The notes beneath the pieces were generated by a model. That model saw nothing but the letters and a program-made list of their open reading frames with translations. It ran no database searches and was not told the DNA's origin. A program made the translations under genes and the position numbers. From the NCBI RefSeq assembly GCF_001949145.1, contig NW_019091372.1, positions 480,516-528,050 on the forward strand: a stretch of 47,535 nt of DNA, written 5' to 3'. Below are positions 30,454 through 42,780 of this stretch, piece by piece. The DNA is from Acanthaster planci (lineage: Eukaryota > Echinodermata > Asteroidea > Valvatida > Acanthasteridae). Each line of letters opens with the position of its first letter. Position 1 is the stretch's first letter.

Positions 30454-32074
30454 ATGGGGGTTGTGATTATTTCTCTCTGCTGTTTGATGGCTATCACACT
30501 CAGTATTTCTGGTGAGCTCCCGGAAACCTGCTCCCAAGGGTTACGTGATTACGAGCAACAGCTGCGCAGCGGGGAAATGAAAGTCCACCGCTTTTACCGC
30601 GGAATTCAACTGGACCGCGCGCTACACGGCAAGGCCTATAGCAAGTTCACGGCGCACTCGTACATGACGTGCGCTGCGGAGTGTCTGCGCCAAGACGCTT
30701 GCAAAGCCTTCAACTTTTGCCCAGATACAAGACTCTGTGAGCTGACCTCGGCCGTGTACTCCAATCAGAAAAATGATCTACCACCGGCCAATGGTTGTCT
30801 TTACTTTACCGAGTCACCACGAAGAGGTAAGATCTTGTTAGTTAAAATGGTAGCAATTAAATACATGTTGATTAGTGACTTTATTGCGCGGGGTGCAGAA
30901 AATCTTGGGATATGAGCATATATTTTTACACTTCGCCATTTGATTGAGAAGGTTATTTACCTTTCATCACCAGAACTAATACTTTCATCATGTTGAAGTA
31001 AAAAAAAAAAGTTAAAGCGGCAATGCGAGGATGAGTTTTGGCCCTTTTGTTTTGTAGGAGGCATGTGGCCTAGTGGTTAGGGTCTGTAGCTTCTGATCAT
31101 ATGGTCGGGGGTTCGAATCCAGCTGGTGGCAGCATGTTGTGATCCTGGGCCGGTCACTTTACCCCCACGAGTATGCACCTCTCTCCACCCAGGAGTTAAT
31201 GGGTACCCGTGAGGGCAGACACGGTTATGTTCAGCCATTTGCGCCGAAATGGCAGCACCAGGCTAGTATACTCCCCAGGGAGCTGAGACGGTTTCAGGAA
31301 TGTTCAGATGATGTGTGAGCCCAATGTTCAGGGATGATGATAATACAGTGCCTCGGAGTGGTTTGTTAGATAGAGGGCACTTTACAAGTGCTTGTTATTA
31401 TTTTTATTATTACACGAGCACAATCAATTGATCCTAACAATATTAGGATTTACTGTCCAAATTGTCCATCCAGAGTGTCATCCTTTCTGGCCTTCGACTG
31501 AATTGCCATACGACTTTGTGTTGCCTCCTGTCGACACGACGCGGCCATATCGACTCGACTTCGCTGTGAAAGGAAACGAAGAGGCAGCACTGGCACTGTC
31601 TGAAAGTCCTTTCGATGGCAATTTTTTTGACGTTGGTAAGTGTGACGACTGAATCCCGACTGTATGTAATCATCGAATTCACTTTGCTTTCATGGTTAAC
31701 GTAGGTATTCGTCGTATTGGACTTGTCCTTCAGATGTTGCAGCATGTTGACATGACTGTAAAATAAGTTTTTTGGAGTCGTTTTGTTGTTAATGTTGTCG
31801 TTCTTGTTTTGGGGCTTTTTTCAACCAATTAGTTATTGGTGGTTGGGCCAACATGTGGTCAGCGATCCGTCCAGCTAGCTTCAACTCCTTCCTTGCAGAT
31901 GCCCAGACACCAGACATTCTGAGTGCACACGAGTTCCGCCGACTGTGGCTGACTTACTACAATTCTACCATACAGGTGGGCCGAGGCGGTGAGGCGGTAC
32001 CCTTCTTGACTTACTATGACGCTAAAGGCAGGGTGGACGTCAAGTACGTGGGGATTTGGTCCTACGGGAGCTGA
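30454..32074 (+). CDS. Secreted PAN/apple plus FAMeT-like domain protein (3 exons)
   Basis: Exons 30454-30826, 31474-31635 and 31833-32074 (TGA); 777 nt, 258 aa, phase 1 at both junctions. Signal peptide 1-20 (MGVVIISLCCLMAITLSISG). A PAN/apple module at about 42-118 has cysteines in SYMTCAAECLRQDACKAFNF, LCEL and NGCLYF. The second half (about 147-255) matches the farnesoic acid O-methyltransferase-like family: RLDFAVKGNEEAALALS, VIGGWANMWSAIR, LSAHEFRRLWLTY, VGRGG, PFL and VKYVGI. Despite its name, that family has no proven enzyme role in deuterostomes and often occurs in secreted or adhesive proteins. No methyltransferase SAM motif is visible. The acceptor of exon 2 has a poor pyrimidine tract. 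Domain calls from remembered family patterns. Confidence 0.87.
31056..31410 (+). mobile_element. tRNA-derived SINE in intron 1 of PAN-FAMeT gene
   Basis: The head has a pol III A box (TGGCCTAGTGGTTAGG, about 31066-31081) and B box (GGTTCGAATCC, 31110-31120). The body contains GATCCTGGGCCGGTCACTTTA and CAGGAGTTAATGGGTACC. It ends in a TTATTATTTTTATTATTA tail. Cloverleaf pairing is poor, so it is a SINE and not a working tRNA gene. It sits about 65 bases before exon 2. Confidence 0.88.
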
Positions 32075-34498
32075 GCCACAAAGGGCCCAAGAGCTGGGTC
32101 TTTTACACCTACTGTGATGAATAAGACCGATAAATATCCATTCGGGGAAAACAAAAGGGATGGTTTAAAAAACATTTCTAAATGCGCAACGACAATCAGA
32201 ACGGTGATATCGATTGTTTTAACGGTAGACGGGAATGTCTATACGGTATCGTATATTCTATTGAAGTTATCACGTGTCATAATCTCCAAATTTCGGACGC
32301 CGTTTTGTTCGATTTTTTGGTGGAATAACGTCGCGCAGCGTCTCTTCTGAGAATGTCTACGTCTTGACCTAATGCGGACCGTCTGCGTAACAAACGACCG
32401 CATGGAAACCAGGCTTTGCGGTGTAATTGCACGACCGTTACTGCAACTAGAAGACTTGTGCCATTAGAATTAGAAGCCATTACTGCGGTGGCGCAACGCT
32501 CGTGGACAGGTGGTACGCGCGCGTTAAATGCCTCGTCGACCAACAGGGTGTCATATGTCAAAAGCACGCGCGCGTCAAACTGCAGAAAGTGCGTGTGCGT
32601 GCGCAGCCACCACAGTTAGGGCCTCAAATGCGAAGGTATCTTCAGAGAGTTGTGGAAAGTTGTCTGATCACGTATGTTGCCAAACGGTGCACAACGCAAA
32701 GGGTATAAACGCTCATCACATCGAGTAACTTTTATGATGTACATATTCGGTATTGAATATTTATGTGTGCATGTATGTGGCTATCTATATAAAGGTATTA
32801 AGGCCAGTAAAATAGTTTCTCGCCTCAACAGGTGTTAAGAATGGAAGTGGCCCTTTTTTTCTTCTTACATACATGTACACGTTTTTTTCAAGATGGCGGA
32901 TGGTTCTCCAGAAACTTTTTCTGATGCTTTTTGTGTCTAACGAAAGGGGCATTCATTCCATGTACATTTCTAAACTTGAATGTATAGCTTAAAACCAAAC
33001 ACAGCTAACTGAAACGATGAAACACGGGAACAATGTCAAATAAGCTGAAAGTTTAGGAACGAACGAGAAAACTGACTTTTTACTGGGATGTACACCTAAG
33101 AGGGGACCATATTTTTTGAGGGGGGGGCAAAAAAAATCTCAAATGAAAATAGGAGTACAATGCCAAAACGTTCAGACTTTGCCTATTACACACAATTATT
33201 TTCACTGTCCCTATTTTACTCATTTGAAACGTGGTCGGTAGTTTCCTTGTTGGAAACAGGATTAGTGGTGCTGTTTGATGGAGTGCATTGGGTAACAATG
33301 TACATACATGTAAATCTTCTGTCAATGAGACCTTTTTCTGGACAGGAAATACAATTTGAAGGATGCACGCTTAAAATCAATAGATCTGATGTTTATTTAC
33401 ACCCAACTTCAGAATGTTTCCTGAAGAAACGAAACGAAATACATTGAGTTAATTCCCAGGAAAATTGATGGCTGCCAGATTTGCTTGTAAATCATAAATT
33501 AACTTGTTTGCAACAAATTAATTGGAAATTGACACCACAAAGAAAATTTTGACGAACAAATATGTAGAGGAATTTTAATGTTCATGGAAGTTAACTGCAC
33601 ATTACTTATCTTCAGGCTTGTGAGAATTAGAATAATGCAGTGAACGTGTATAGACATCTTGAAAACTTGACACGGCAATCGCTCGTATGTCTGTCTGCAG
33701 AATGTTGCAGGTATGGAAAATTTTAATAATTCACAAACTCATGTTCATGGTGCAAGTAAACATGGCTGTTCCATACAAATACATCCAAAAATTAAACACC
33801 TTTTGTTCCAATAGAAATAAATTGAAAAATTAAACAACTTTTGTTATTTACAATGTCATTTTTCAGGGTGGTGTAGCATTAGTCATGACTTGACGTAAGA
33901 CATAGGCATTAGTTTAGAATCATCTCCTCTACAGTTTGCATCTTAAAGCTTGCAATCATTTACAGAAAGCAAAGTGGGAGTTATTCAGAATAATTCCCCA
34001 AAAGACTTCCAAAAATAAGTACAAAACTCAGTCCGAAACACAGTGGAGTTTAAAGTTGTGCTAACAGGACACAAAACAAGTCTTTTCTTTCTTGGTACCA
34101 TCCACGAGTAGGGGTGTTCATCTTGACTTGAAACTCGTTCATGTTTTCGGAATGCTACTCAGTAGCATGTGGACTCTGCTCGCAGGCTTGAATTTACCCA
34201 ACATATTTTCTGACTGAATGGACAGACAGCAGCAGTCTGTTATACGAGTGACACCGAGTGTTTCTTTGAAAGAAGTTTCACAGATCACATTGTGCATATA
34301 CAAGGGCATGTCAGGAACCAAGTAGGGGTCTTCGCCTGTGGTGAATGACGTGGCTAAACCCCCGTCGCTGCTCTGTACTGTCAAAACCCTTCTGGTACAT
34401 ACGAGGCAAACATCCACCATACGAGACTGCACCCATTCTGGACACAGCACAGTCAGGGCTCTTCCAACCTTACCACACACTCCCTCTGATAACACAAT
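32075..34498. other. Spacer between convergent PAN-FAMeT and ZNF143 genes
   Basis: No gene recognised. AT-rich on the right where the ZNF143 3' UTR should lie, with a G-run at 33119-33127. The short open frames around 32277-32728 show no family resemblance. Confidence 0.55.
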
Positions 34499-37400
34499 CT
34501 ATGACTCCAGCGAGGCCATGGCGGTGTCAGTTTCGACTGCAGTGACTACATTTTCCATGCTCACTCCTTCCGGCGTCTCCTGGACATTGACAGCAACAAT
34601 GGCATCTTGCAGCTGTTGTCTCTGCAACAATCCAAATCAATCCGTCAATTCGTAATTGGTGAATCGGTATCCAATCAACAGAACACTCCACTAATCAATT
34701 TGAAATGAACGAATATGGCCACTGATGGTCTATGCTGCATATGGGGGGGGATGGGTGTCAACATTAGGGGCTATGGCTCTCACCCAAAAAGGGCCAGCAG
34801 GATTTTTTTGGCTGCAAAAGGGAGTGTGCTTTTTTTTCCCTTCCAAATGACTTTAAAAGTCCCAAGATTTAGCCTTGCCCTCAGGGAAGGCATTAAAGGC
34901 TAATTTATAGACATTCCCCAAAATTTCCTACCCCTAACCCCTAAGAAATAGGTCCTGGAATGGCCCTTGATTCTACCCAGTACCTGGTCCTCAGTTAGTC
35001 CCTGGGCATCGCCTGTCACCACCTGCAGGGCCGTCTCCTCGGCTGCTGCCTTGATGGCTGCCATGGCAACCTCTGGGTCCACACTGGTTACCATGGTGAC
35101 TTGGCTGGAGGAGCCGACAATGTCGCTGATCTGAGACATGCTGACATTAGCCGCTGCTGCCTGCGAATAGAGAATAGATTAAAATACTCACACAATTAAA
35201 TTTACATAAATGTGAGTTTTCAGATTTTTTAAAATATAAAAACTGTGACTGCTGATTGATTTGGTTTGGAGAAGAATTCAATTTCGAAATAAATATAAGA
35301 ATATTCAATAATGGATGGAATATACCTGCTGAAGTAGGCTGGTGCCTGAGGCATGGATGACGATATTGTCGGTGCTCAATGTAGCGCCCTCGCTAGTCAC
35401 AGTGGGGATATCATACTGAACAGTTGGTCGTTTACTGATTGACGTTGGCACGGGACCACCAACAATTTCTGGGCCTGCATCAGCAACTAGATAATTGAAG
35501 CAAGGCTAGTTGTTACATTCATTTTTAAGGAAGTTTTTTTTAGTTTACTTTGGACGACAGATTTGGGGAGGGATATTAAACAAGTTCAGATTTCATCCAG
35601 TGAAATGTTTGCTTGCGGTCCTCACGGTCTGACTTAAACCAGCCAGCTGACCTCAGCAAGCTCAGTGATTTGAGTGGTAGGACATCTGCACTAGCAAGCA
35701 GTAGGTCATGGATTCAAGTCCCGAGCAAGCTCATGAATTTTCTCACAAGCCCTCGGTTAAAATTTAATACAAAGTGTTTATTAATTAATGAATGCCAGTA
35801 TAAATGGACAACAGACAATCGATATCTCCCGACGTAACAAGATGACATCCAGTACAAAGTTAAGAAGCTTGCTATGGGCTTAGAGAACATTGTGGAGGGT
35901 ACGTTACCTGTGTGTGTGGTGAAAAACTGCGCCTGATCTTCCATTTCTTCGCCGTCCTCGACGTCCCCGTGTGCCGTGCGCTTGTGCATGGCCAACGTGG
36001 AGGTCTGCCGGTAATTCTTGCCGCAGTGGCAACAGATGTAGGGCTTGGAATGGGTGTGGACAACGTGGTGCTTGTATAGGCTGGAGTACTCGGTGAAACG
36101 CTTACCGCAACCGGCCACGGTGCAAACGTAGGGCTTCTCACCTGGGGAATAATGGTAAGGACCAGGCGCATTTAACTCTTCCGCTGAGCAAAAAGGTACC
36201 CCGGGTCAAAAACTGCCAAGCTGTTAAGCAGAGAAAAGTTGCGGAGCAGATTTCAGCTCAACTCCAACCCCCAGCCCCTCAAACCAACAACGAAACAATC
36301 CAGGCATGACATTTCAATTGACACTTGAACAGTAAACCAATTTCCTTCAATATCTTTCAAAGTCCACACTTTGCAAGTCAGGTTACCGACCACACATAAT
36401 GAAATGATATAAGGTCGCATCGGACAGAGGAAATGCTTCCATGTTTCCCACCTGTGTGGATCCTCATGTGGTTCTTGTAATTGGTGGCGCTGGCAAAGGC
36501 TCGACCGCACTGAGGTTCATCGCAGATGTAGGGTCGTTCCCCGGTATGCGTGCGAATGTGGACCTTCCGGATGTTGGACGTAGTGAAGCACTTGTCACAG
36601 CCTTCAAATGGGCACTTGAAGGGTCGCTCTCCTAACAACATTGAACAACAAAGCATTTTCAAAGCCGCATTTCAATTACTGGGCTACGGCTTGAGAGTAC
36701 ACACGAGTCTATGGGAAGTGGCTTCAGCCGCTACCCATAGACTCGTGTGTAATTTCAAGCCACAGCTAAGTACTTTGGACCTTGCCTTACCACCAACTTT
36801 AGAATGGATACAACAGGAGAGATATTTTGATTTCCCCTAACTCTTCTGAACTTTTCTCTCCAGCAATTTCTTTCAATGGATTGATATCTGTTATAATTTG
36901 ACCAATTATTGCTGTGACAGCATGATCAAATGTCCCTTCACGGACCCGCATTTAAGTATGTGTGACGTGAAGCGAGCAGCATGGAACAGTGACAGATGTA
37001 CATAATGCCCACAAGCGCAGTGGGCAGAGCCTAGCAGAGTAGGTGGAGCCAAGCGCAGTGGGCAATGCCTAGCAGAGTAGGTGGAGCCAAGCGCAGTGGG
37101 CAGAGCCTAGCAGAGTAGGTGGAGCCAAGCGCACTGGGTGGAACTTAGCACACTGGTCAATCGTGGCCTCAGGATGAGTCTCTGCTCACCTGTGTGAGTC
37201 CGCACGTGCTTTTGCAGGTCCCCGGATGTCTTGAAGGCCCTGGTGCACATCTCCTCAGGACAGCGGTAAGGCTTCTCACCGGTGTGGACGCGAGTGTGGC
37301 TTTTCAAGCCGTAGCCTGAGGCAAACGCCTTACCACAGCCCTGCACCTCACACTTGTAGGGCTTCTCACCAGAGTGGGACCGCTCATGGACCTGAAAGAA

Positions 37401-40400
37401 TGGAATAAGGTGTCAACTGAACACCTTTGATAGTGGTCGCATTTTGAAAAAACTGTTATCTTGTCATGTCTTGGAAATTCAGAAGATCTATACGCAGGTT
37501 TAGAACAAAGTGCCAGGCTAGGATATAAGTCACTGCTAACGTTTTAACAACAGATGGCTCGTTGACAGGCAAATTATGATGGGGTTTTTCAGAATCCTGG
37601 CTTCGTCTGTCTCTGACTATGGCGTTCGAAACTCAATAAAAAAAATCCTCTAATGCTACAGGACTGTCAAAGTGTATAACGACCAAATGAATACTCCTGA
37701 TCTCAAGTTTACACATTGTGGGCCTTCAAGTAGTGTCGATGTCAGAGATTAAAGCTTGCGACAGAAAAAAAACGAGATGCGAGACAAAAATACAAGGAAA
37801 CTAAGGCTGCGTTTAAAACGGGTTTCCAGAGTCTTTGTCTCCACGTCTCCGCATATTTCCGATGGAGTGAAGACCTAGACCTAGCTCCAGACTACAGGTT
37901 CGTATGCAACCTGAAAAGCCTACCTTAAGATGGTGTGCTGTTGTGTACATTCGACCGCATCCATTGTAACGACACCTGTAGCCTTTGGAGCAGGAGCCTT
38001 CCACCATTCCGGAATTGACGAGGTTGTAGGTCTTGGTGTTTGACATGAGGCCCGGCTTCCTCACTTTAGGGAGCTGATCCTGAGAACTGCAGGCGTCGGT
38101 TTCAATCTGGCCAAACCCAAAAGTCCGGCAGGTCATTAATTCACCTCAAGACGGGTCAAATGCGGATTTACAAAGTGTACAAACATGTTGGTTGCATTGA
38201 GGCAGACGTGGAAATAATGAAACAAATGGGAGCACCTGCTGATTGGTGAACTGATCCAGAACATTGAGGGTAGAGGGATCAACGGCATCGTCCGTGCTGG
38301 AAAATCCTGCCAAATGCAAGTCACACAAGCCACATTATGACATTGCTACAGATCCTTTTGAATTATTGCCAAGCCATGTGAGAGAAACACAATCGTCTCT
38401 GGCTACAGCTGTTAAGCATCGTCTGCTCGTATTAAAAACGAAAGCCAAAGCCAATAACACAGATTCCAACACAGCCTACGTATTAACTCAACTTTGTCAT
38501 CAAAGACGGCAGAATGTAATGACTTTGATCTCCTTGATAGTCAGCTAGAGAAATGACGTGATACTTATGAAACCAATCTTGATTGATTGGATGCTTAGAA
38601 CATAAACCTTGTGATTGGTCAGGTGTTTATATAACAAACCTTGTGACTGGTCAGGAAACCCCTCTGGCATTTGTGTCTGGATAAAGGCAGTTGTCCCGTC
38701 CTCGAGTTGAACAGCTTGCAAATTCTGACCTGGGCAACAGAATATCAAAAATTACCCCCCCCCCCAATTTGGTTACACACTTCATTTGCTGCTGTCTCTG
38801 CTTCATTTTGAGACCCATACTGGCTTAACTCTTGAGTATCCTATGGGCCTCGGGCTGGATAATGATAGGGCGCCATTTTCTTAACAACAAAGGCTCCTTG
38901 GTCTGGACTGGTCCCTGTCCCTATTGTATTAGTTGGAGGTCGTCTATAAGATGTCTTGAGAGTATGTACAGACAGGAACCAGTCTATCTTTGATCCAATA
39001 ACGGAGATCAATGGTCGGAACTGAACTTTGCTGGTTCACAAAGAATTACACACGATAATAACAAAAAGAACAATCTTGACCAAGGTGGTTTTTTTCAACC
39101 AATGAGGGGGTGCTTCTGCTCAAGGTGGTTAGCCTCATCAAATAGCCCAATAAACTTGGGCTTCATTCACAAGATATACATGTCGTACCCTGTTCCCCTT
39201 ATCCACTTCATTTACGGAACACTCTGAAATGGGACGAGGCCTGAATATTTCGCTACAATTACGGTTACAGTGTTGCTTTGAATTTTATTTCATTTGGAAA
39301 TAAAAGTGACACAGCTTTTCACCCATTACCCATCAGAGCACGAAGACGTTTATCTCCATTGCTACACATATTTTATTGGAAAATTTGCACAGGAACCGCC
39401 TGACATTCAACTCAGGAACAAGACAATTGGCAACTCTGGACTTACTAAGTTGCTGAGCACAAAAGGAATGTGCTTAGCAAACGCGGCATACCTGGCAAAA
39501 AGCCACAAGACTTGCATGGCTTTTAGTCCCTTCATACTGACAGCTGTCCACAGCCGCGGCTTTGCGTGAGGATTAGTGCATACCACACATACAGTCTATT
39601 CACCATGCAGCTGCTGGTTCTATGGGGCCTGCTGTTGGACAGAGCTTTGCATACTGGGCATACCTCCGCCCAGCAGTCACGGTCAAAAGAATTCCAGCGT
39701 GAAGAGGTTAACTGGCTCTCTGCAGACTTTTGCTAAGCGCTTGTAGTTTCTAAGCCGATTTTTCTGAAGAGTATTTCCTGTACATACCTTTGGGCTGTGT
39801 CCTTAGGATGTAGGCCGTGGAGCCGTCCTCTAGCTGCACCGCTTGACCATCCTCAAAACTTGACGCTTAAAATTGTGCCAGGAAAAAACAAAAGGAGCAA
39901 ATTTTGCAGACAGCAATTGAAATTTGGTTCTTAAAAAAAAACAAGCTGAGCTAGGTTTGCCAATACATTCACAAGTTTCTGTTGTAGCCAGTAGGAATAT
40001 TTATGTACTTGTTGGTGAAAATAGCTCCTGAGCCACAAGCCAATGGCTCCCATAGGCAACCACGCTACGTCTAGCCATAGCCACGACTTTTGGACATGGC
40101 CTCGCTCAGTTCAAGTAGCCACAATACAGCGTGCAGCACTCACTCTTCTCGGGTGATGGAATTTGTTGGATGTAAGCCGTGGAACCATCTGCAAGTTGCA
40201 CCGTCTGACCGTCCACAAGATCTGCAAAGAAAAGTGGCAAAACGTCAACATCTCAAAGTCAACCAACCAACTTGTGAAATGCTGTTACAAGAATATCTAC
40301 CAACGGACGTGAGAGTCAAGCAGGGTAATACACCTATGTACAAACTCCCCCCAAGCTGCTGTGTCAGATTAAGTGCATCCCACTCGCATATGTCGGGGTG

Positions 40401-41562
40401 TGCTACCACAACTAGGCCCCTGGGTTAAGAACATCTGTCTCTTCACAAGCTACGATCCCCACGTCTTGGGTGGGACTGCGCAGAGAAAGGAAGGGACGGG
40501 GGACGTCACAGAGACTGATGGAAGTCGCGACCTTTCTGCTGTATGATTGCGGTCGACCCATCGGAGAACTGCACAGCCTGCACATGTAGACTTTGTCCAT
40601 CGCCAAAGCTCAGAGTGTTGGCGTCTCCCACCGTGGACGTTATGGTACCTGTCGGTAGAACTGAAGACTCCGCCTACAAAAAGCAAAGATGTATCAAGTT
40701 CGGAAAACTGATTGCAATGGTCTTTCACTGGAGATTCAAAATTTATAAAAAATCAAAAGGGGTTGGTTGGTAACTTTATGAGGGATGTATGCAAAGCACT
40801 GTGACAACTTATTTGATTGAAAAATTGCCCCTTTTTTTGTAATTTTGCTGAAGAGTACCATACCATACATTGCTGGTGCCATAATTACTATGATTTATGT
40901 TGGATAGATGAAATAACGTTGTGCTTGGAGCAGTCTCGTTCAACCAGAGAATAGTAAAGGACAAACTCCAAGGCTGAATAAACAATTCAGAAGTTTCTTG
41001 TACCTGCCAATTTCCTTCTTCCCTCCATCTTCGTTTTGTTTTCTAAGATTATCAGTTTTTGATACCCCAATTTCGCATCACACGGGCCACTCTTAAGTAT
41101 TTCTTGAAACACAAAGAAATACCAATCACAATGAGCGCTATCAGTCGACCCTTTCCAAGCACACATTGAGTCGACAGATTTCGGTTATTGTGATTGGTCA
41201 ATGCGTTGCAAACTCTTGGAGGCGCACTGTTGTGAAACGCCCGTATTGATCAGCAAAAAGTCAATACAATGGAAGAATCTGTCTGCCAGTTTTGATTATC
41301 TTCTGTTTTGCCAGTTAAATGGGCTCTTCATCCCTTTTAATTTTTCCAGTTAAACCGATGAGGTCTTCATTTTCACTCGGCCCAACTGTGAACCACTGAC
41401 ACACACCTCAGATGTACTTGGCTGTTCTATTTCCAGATCCCCTTCTTCGTTTTCTGCCTGCTGGGCAAGTAACATCCCAATGACCTCCTGGTCATTTCCA
41501 GAAGCCATGCTGACCACTGGCACAGCTGCCACTTCTGTGATTGGTTGGTCCTCAATCTCCAT
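34499..41562 (-). CDS. ZNF143: ZNF143/ZNF76 (Staf) transcription activator, complete, 13 exons
   Basis: Sequence-specific activator of snRNA, tRNA-Sec and many mRNA promoters; nuclear. Minus-strand exons: 41407-41562 (ATG), 40532-40673, 40144-40221, 39788-39865, 38640-38729, 38236-38306, 37924-38106, 37190-37391, 36452-36631, 35908-36141, 35326-35486, 34984-35160, 34499-34621 (TAG). They total 1875 nt, 624 aa (human about 638) and all phases agree. The N half has four copies of VQLxDGSTAYI, the known Staf activation repeats. Seven C2H2 fingers span about aa 247-450 with near-vertebrate sequence, such as [42 protein letters not shown] and [11 protein letters not shown]. The C-terminal part is Ala/Glu/Thr-rich. 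A 5' UTR acceptor (AACAG) lies about 30 bases before the ATG, so a non-coding first exon lies further right. The exon 2 donor GTCGCG is weak. Confidence 0.97.
34735..34960. repeat. Dispersed low-complexity repeat in ZNF143 last intron
   Basis: Begins with a G8 run. Minus-strand CCTTCCCTGAGGGCAAGGC and flanks resemble the PEX16-intron copy at 7653-7700. CCCCTAACCCC-like runs follow. Edges uncertain. Confidence 0.5.
36681..36765. repeat. Fold-back element, family F, best-preserved copy (ZNF143 intron 8)
   Basis: GGCTTGAGAGTACACACGAG plus TCTATGGG pairs with CCCATAGACTCGTGTGTA plus ATTTCAAGCC. The centre AGTGGCTTCAGCCGCT is itself nearly palindromic. Followed by TACTTTGGACCTTGCC, the tail shared with the other copies. 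Confidence 0.88.
37013..37140. repeat. 38-bp minisatellite, about 3.4 copies (ZNF143 intron 8)
   Basis: AAGCGCAGTGGGCA recurs at 37013, 37051 and 37089, with a diverged fourth start at 37127. Each unit also holds GCCTAGCAGAGTAGGTGGAG. Ends about 50 bases from exon 8. Confidence 0.93.
38865..39128 (-). repeat. Dispersed repeat family R, copy 4, with internal insertion (ZNF143 intron 4)
   Basis: On the minus strand it reads CTTGAGCAGAAGCACCCCCT, then GAACCAGCAAAGTTCAG and CCAAGGAGCC, and ends AAATGGCGCCCT. It is about 100 bp longer than the other copies because of unrelated sequence in the middle. Confidence 0.7.
40025..40108. repeat. Fold-back element, family F copy (ZNF143 intron 3)
   Basis: GAGCCACAAGCCAATGGCTC, CCCATAGG, GCTACGTCTAGCCATAGCC and TTTTGGACATGGCC follow the family order. 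Its end is about 35 bases from exon 3. Confidence 0.6.
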
Positions 41563-42780
41563 GGCAACGAACTGACGATTGTGACCTTGGCCTGTTCAGG
41601 ACAAGTCTTGTGAATAAAAATTTAAAATGGTTATTACTTAAGAATAAAAACTAGCCTATATACAGTAAATGACCTAAGATAGCCCAACCCTGACATCTAA
41701 AATCCTAAGCCTGAGGATGCCTCTTGTAGGTATTCTTGCAGTTGGCATGATGTCAACAAGGCTCATCAACACACGGCAAGGGGCAAATTTACCCTTTGTG
41801 CTATTCAATAATGTACTGAAGTTCACGGATGTCCGACTGCGAAAAATGGTTGAACTCGGAAAAATGTCAGGATTTAATTTCAGTGAATGAATAGAAAAAA
41901 ATCTGTCATCATCAAGTAAGCTCTGAATCAAGACATGCAAGAAGCCTGCATATCTTGGCTTTCGAAAGATCAACATACTTTACTGGCAAGGAGTTTCATG
42001 TAAGTTGTGACATGACAGTCATGTACATCATGTAAGTAGGCCCATCATTAACAGGAATTCAAATAACTCAACCATTTTCATGCCTCAACTTTTCTAGTTT
42101 TGATTTGTTTTTTCTTAAATGTGCTGATAAACCATGAACATTGGCTACTTCGGCCTTAGTTCTGTCACCTGTTCCTTGCTCTTTGGTTCGGTTAACAGAA
42201 GGCCTAGCTAGGTATGCCTACTTGACAATTTTCATGGTTGAAAATGCATGCCACGATGATCACAACGCCTTTCATATATAAATACACATGGGATGGCTAT
42301 GCATTTTGGTATCAGGGGAAAACATGCTAGTTGCTACTGTTCGGGACTTTTCCCCACACTTTTTGCAAACATTGGTTTTGAGAAAAAACTTTTCCATGTT
42401 TTTCTTCGTAAAGTCTAACAATACGAACAAGGCAAACCCGCAGGGGTACACACGATGCACAGCAGAAAGCTTCGAGCGTGTCATGCAATTTCTTGCTATT
42501 TTCGAAACCCACCCTTTTCAAACAAAGCGATTCAGTCATGATTAATGGATCCACTTCTAATTCTCCGAGCAAATGCTTGGATCAAGTTTTTTTACACGCA
42601 AGATTGCTCGAGAAGTCTTTGCACACTGGTTTCGAGAAATGCAGCCGACAAAAAGTGATGAATTTTTGTGTTGAATTCTGGGACATTGGGCTGAGATTTC
42701 TGGGTAGGCCCAAAATGCAACGCACCATTAATGAGGGGAAAAAATGAACGTGCATAGGTTCCCAGGAACGTGGATAAAGC

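Noticed and set aside
31056-31125. tRNA gene by A and B boxes
   Set aside because: Stems do not pair well, and a long SINE body with a TTATT tail follows.
36550-36840. Plus-strand frame overlapping ZNF143 exon 9
   Set aside because: Antisense of zinc-finger coding sequence plus a fold-back repeat.
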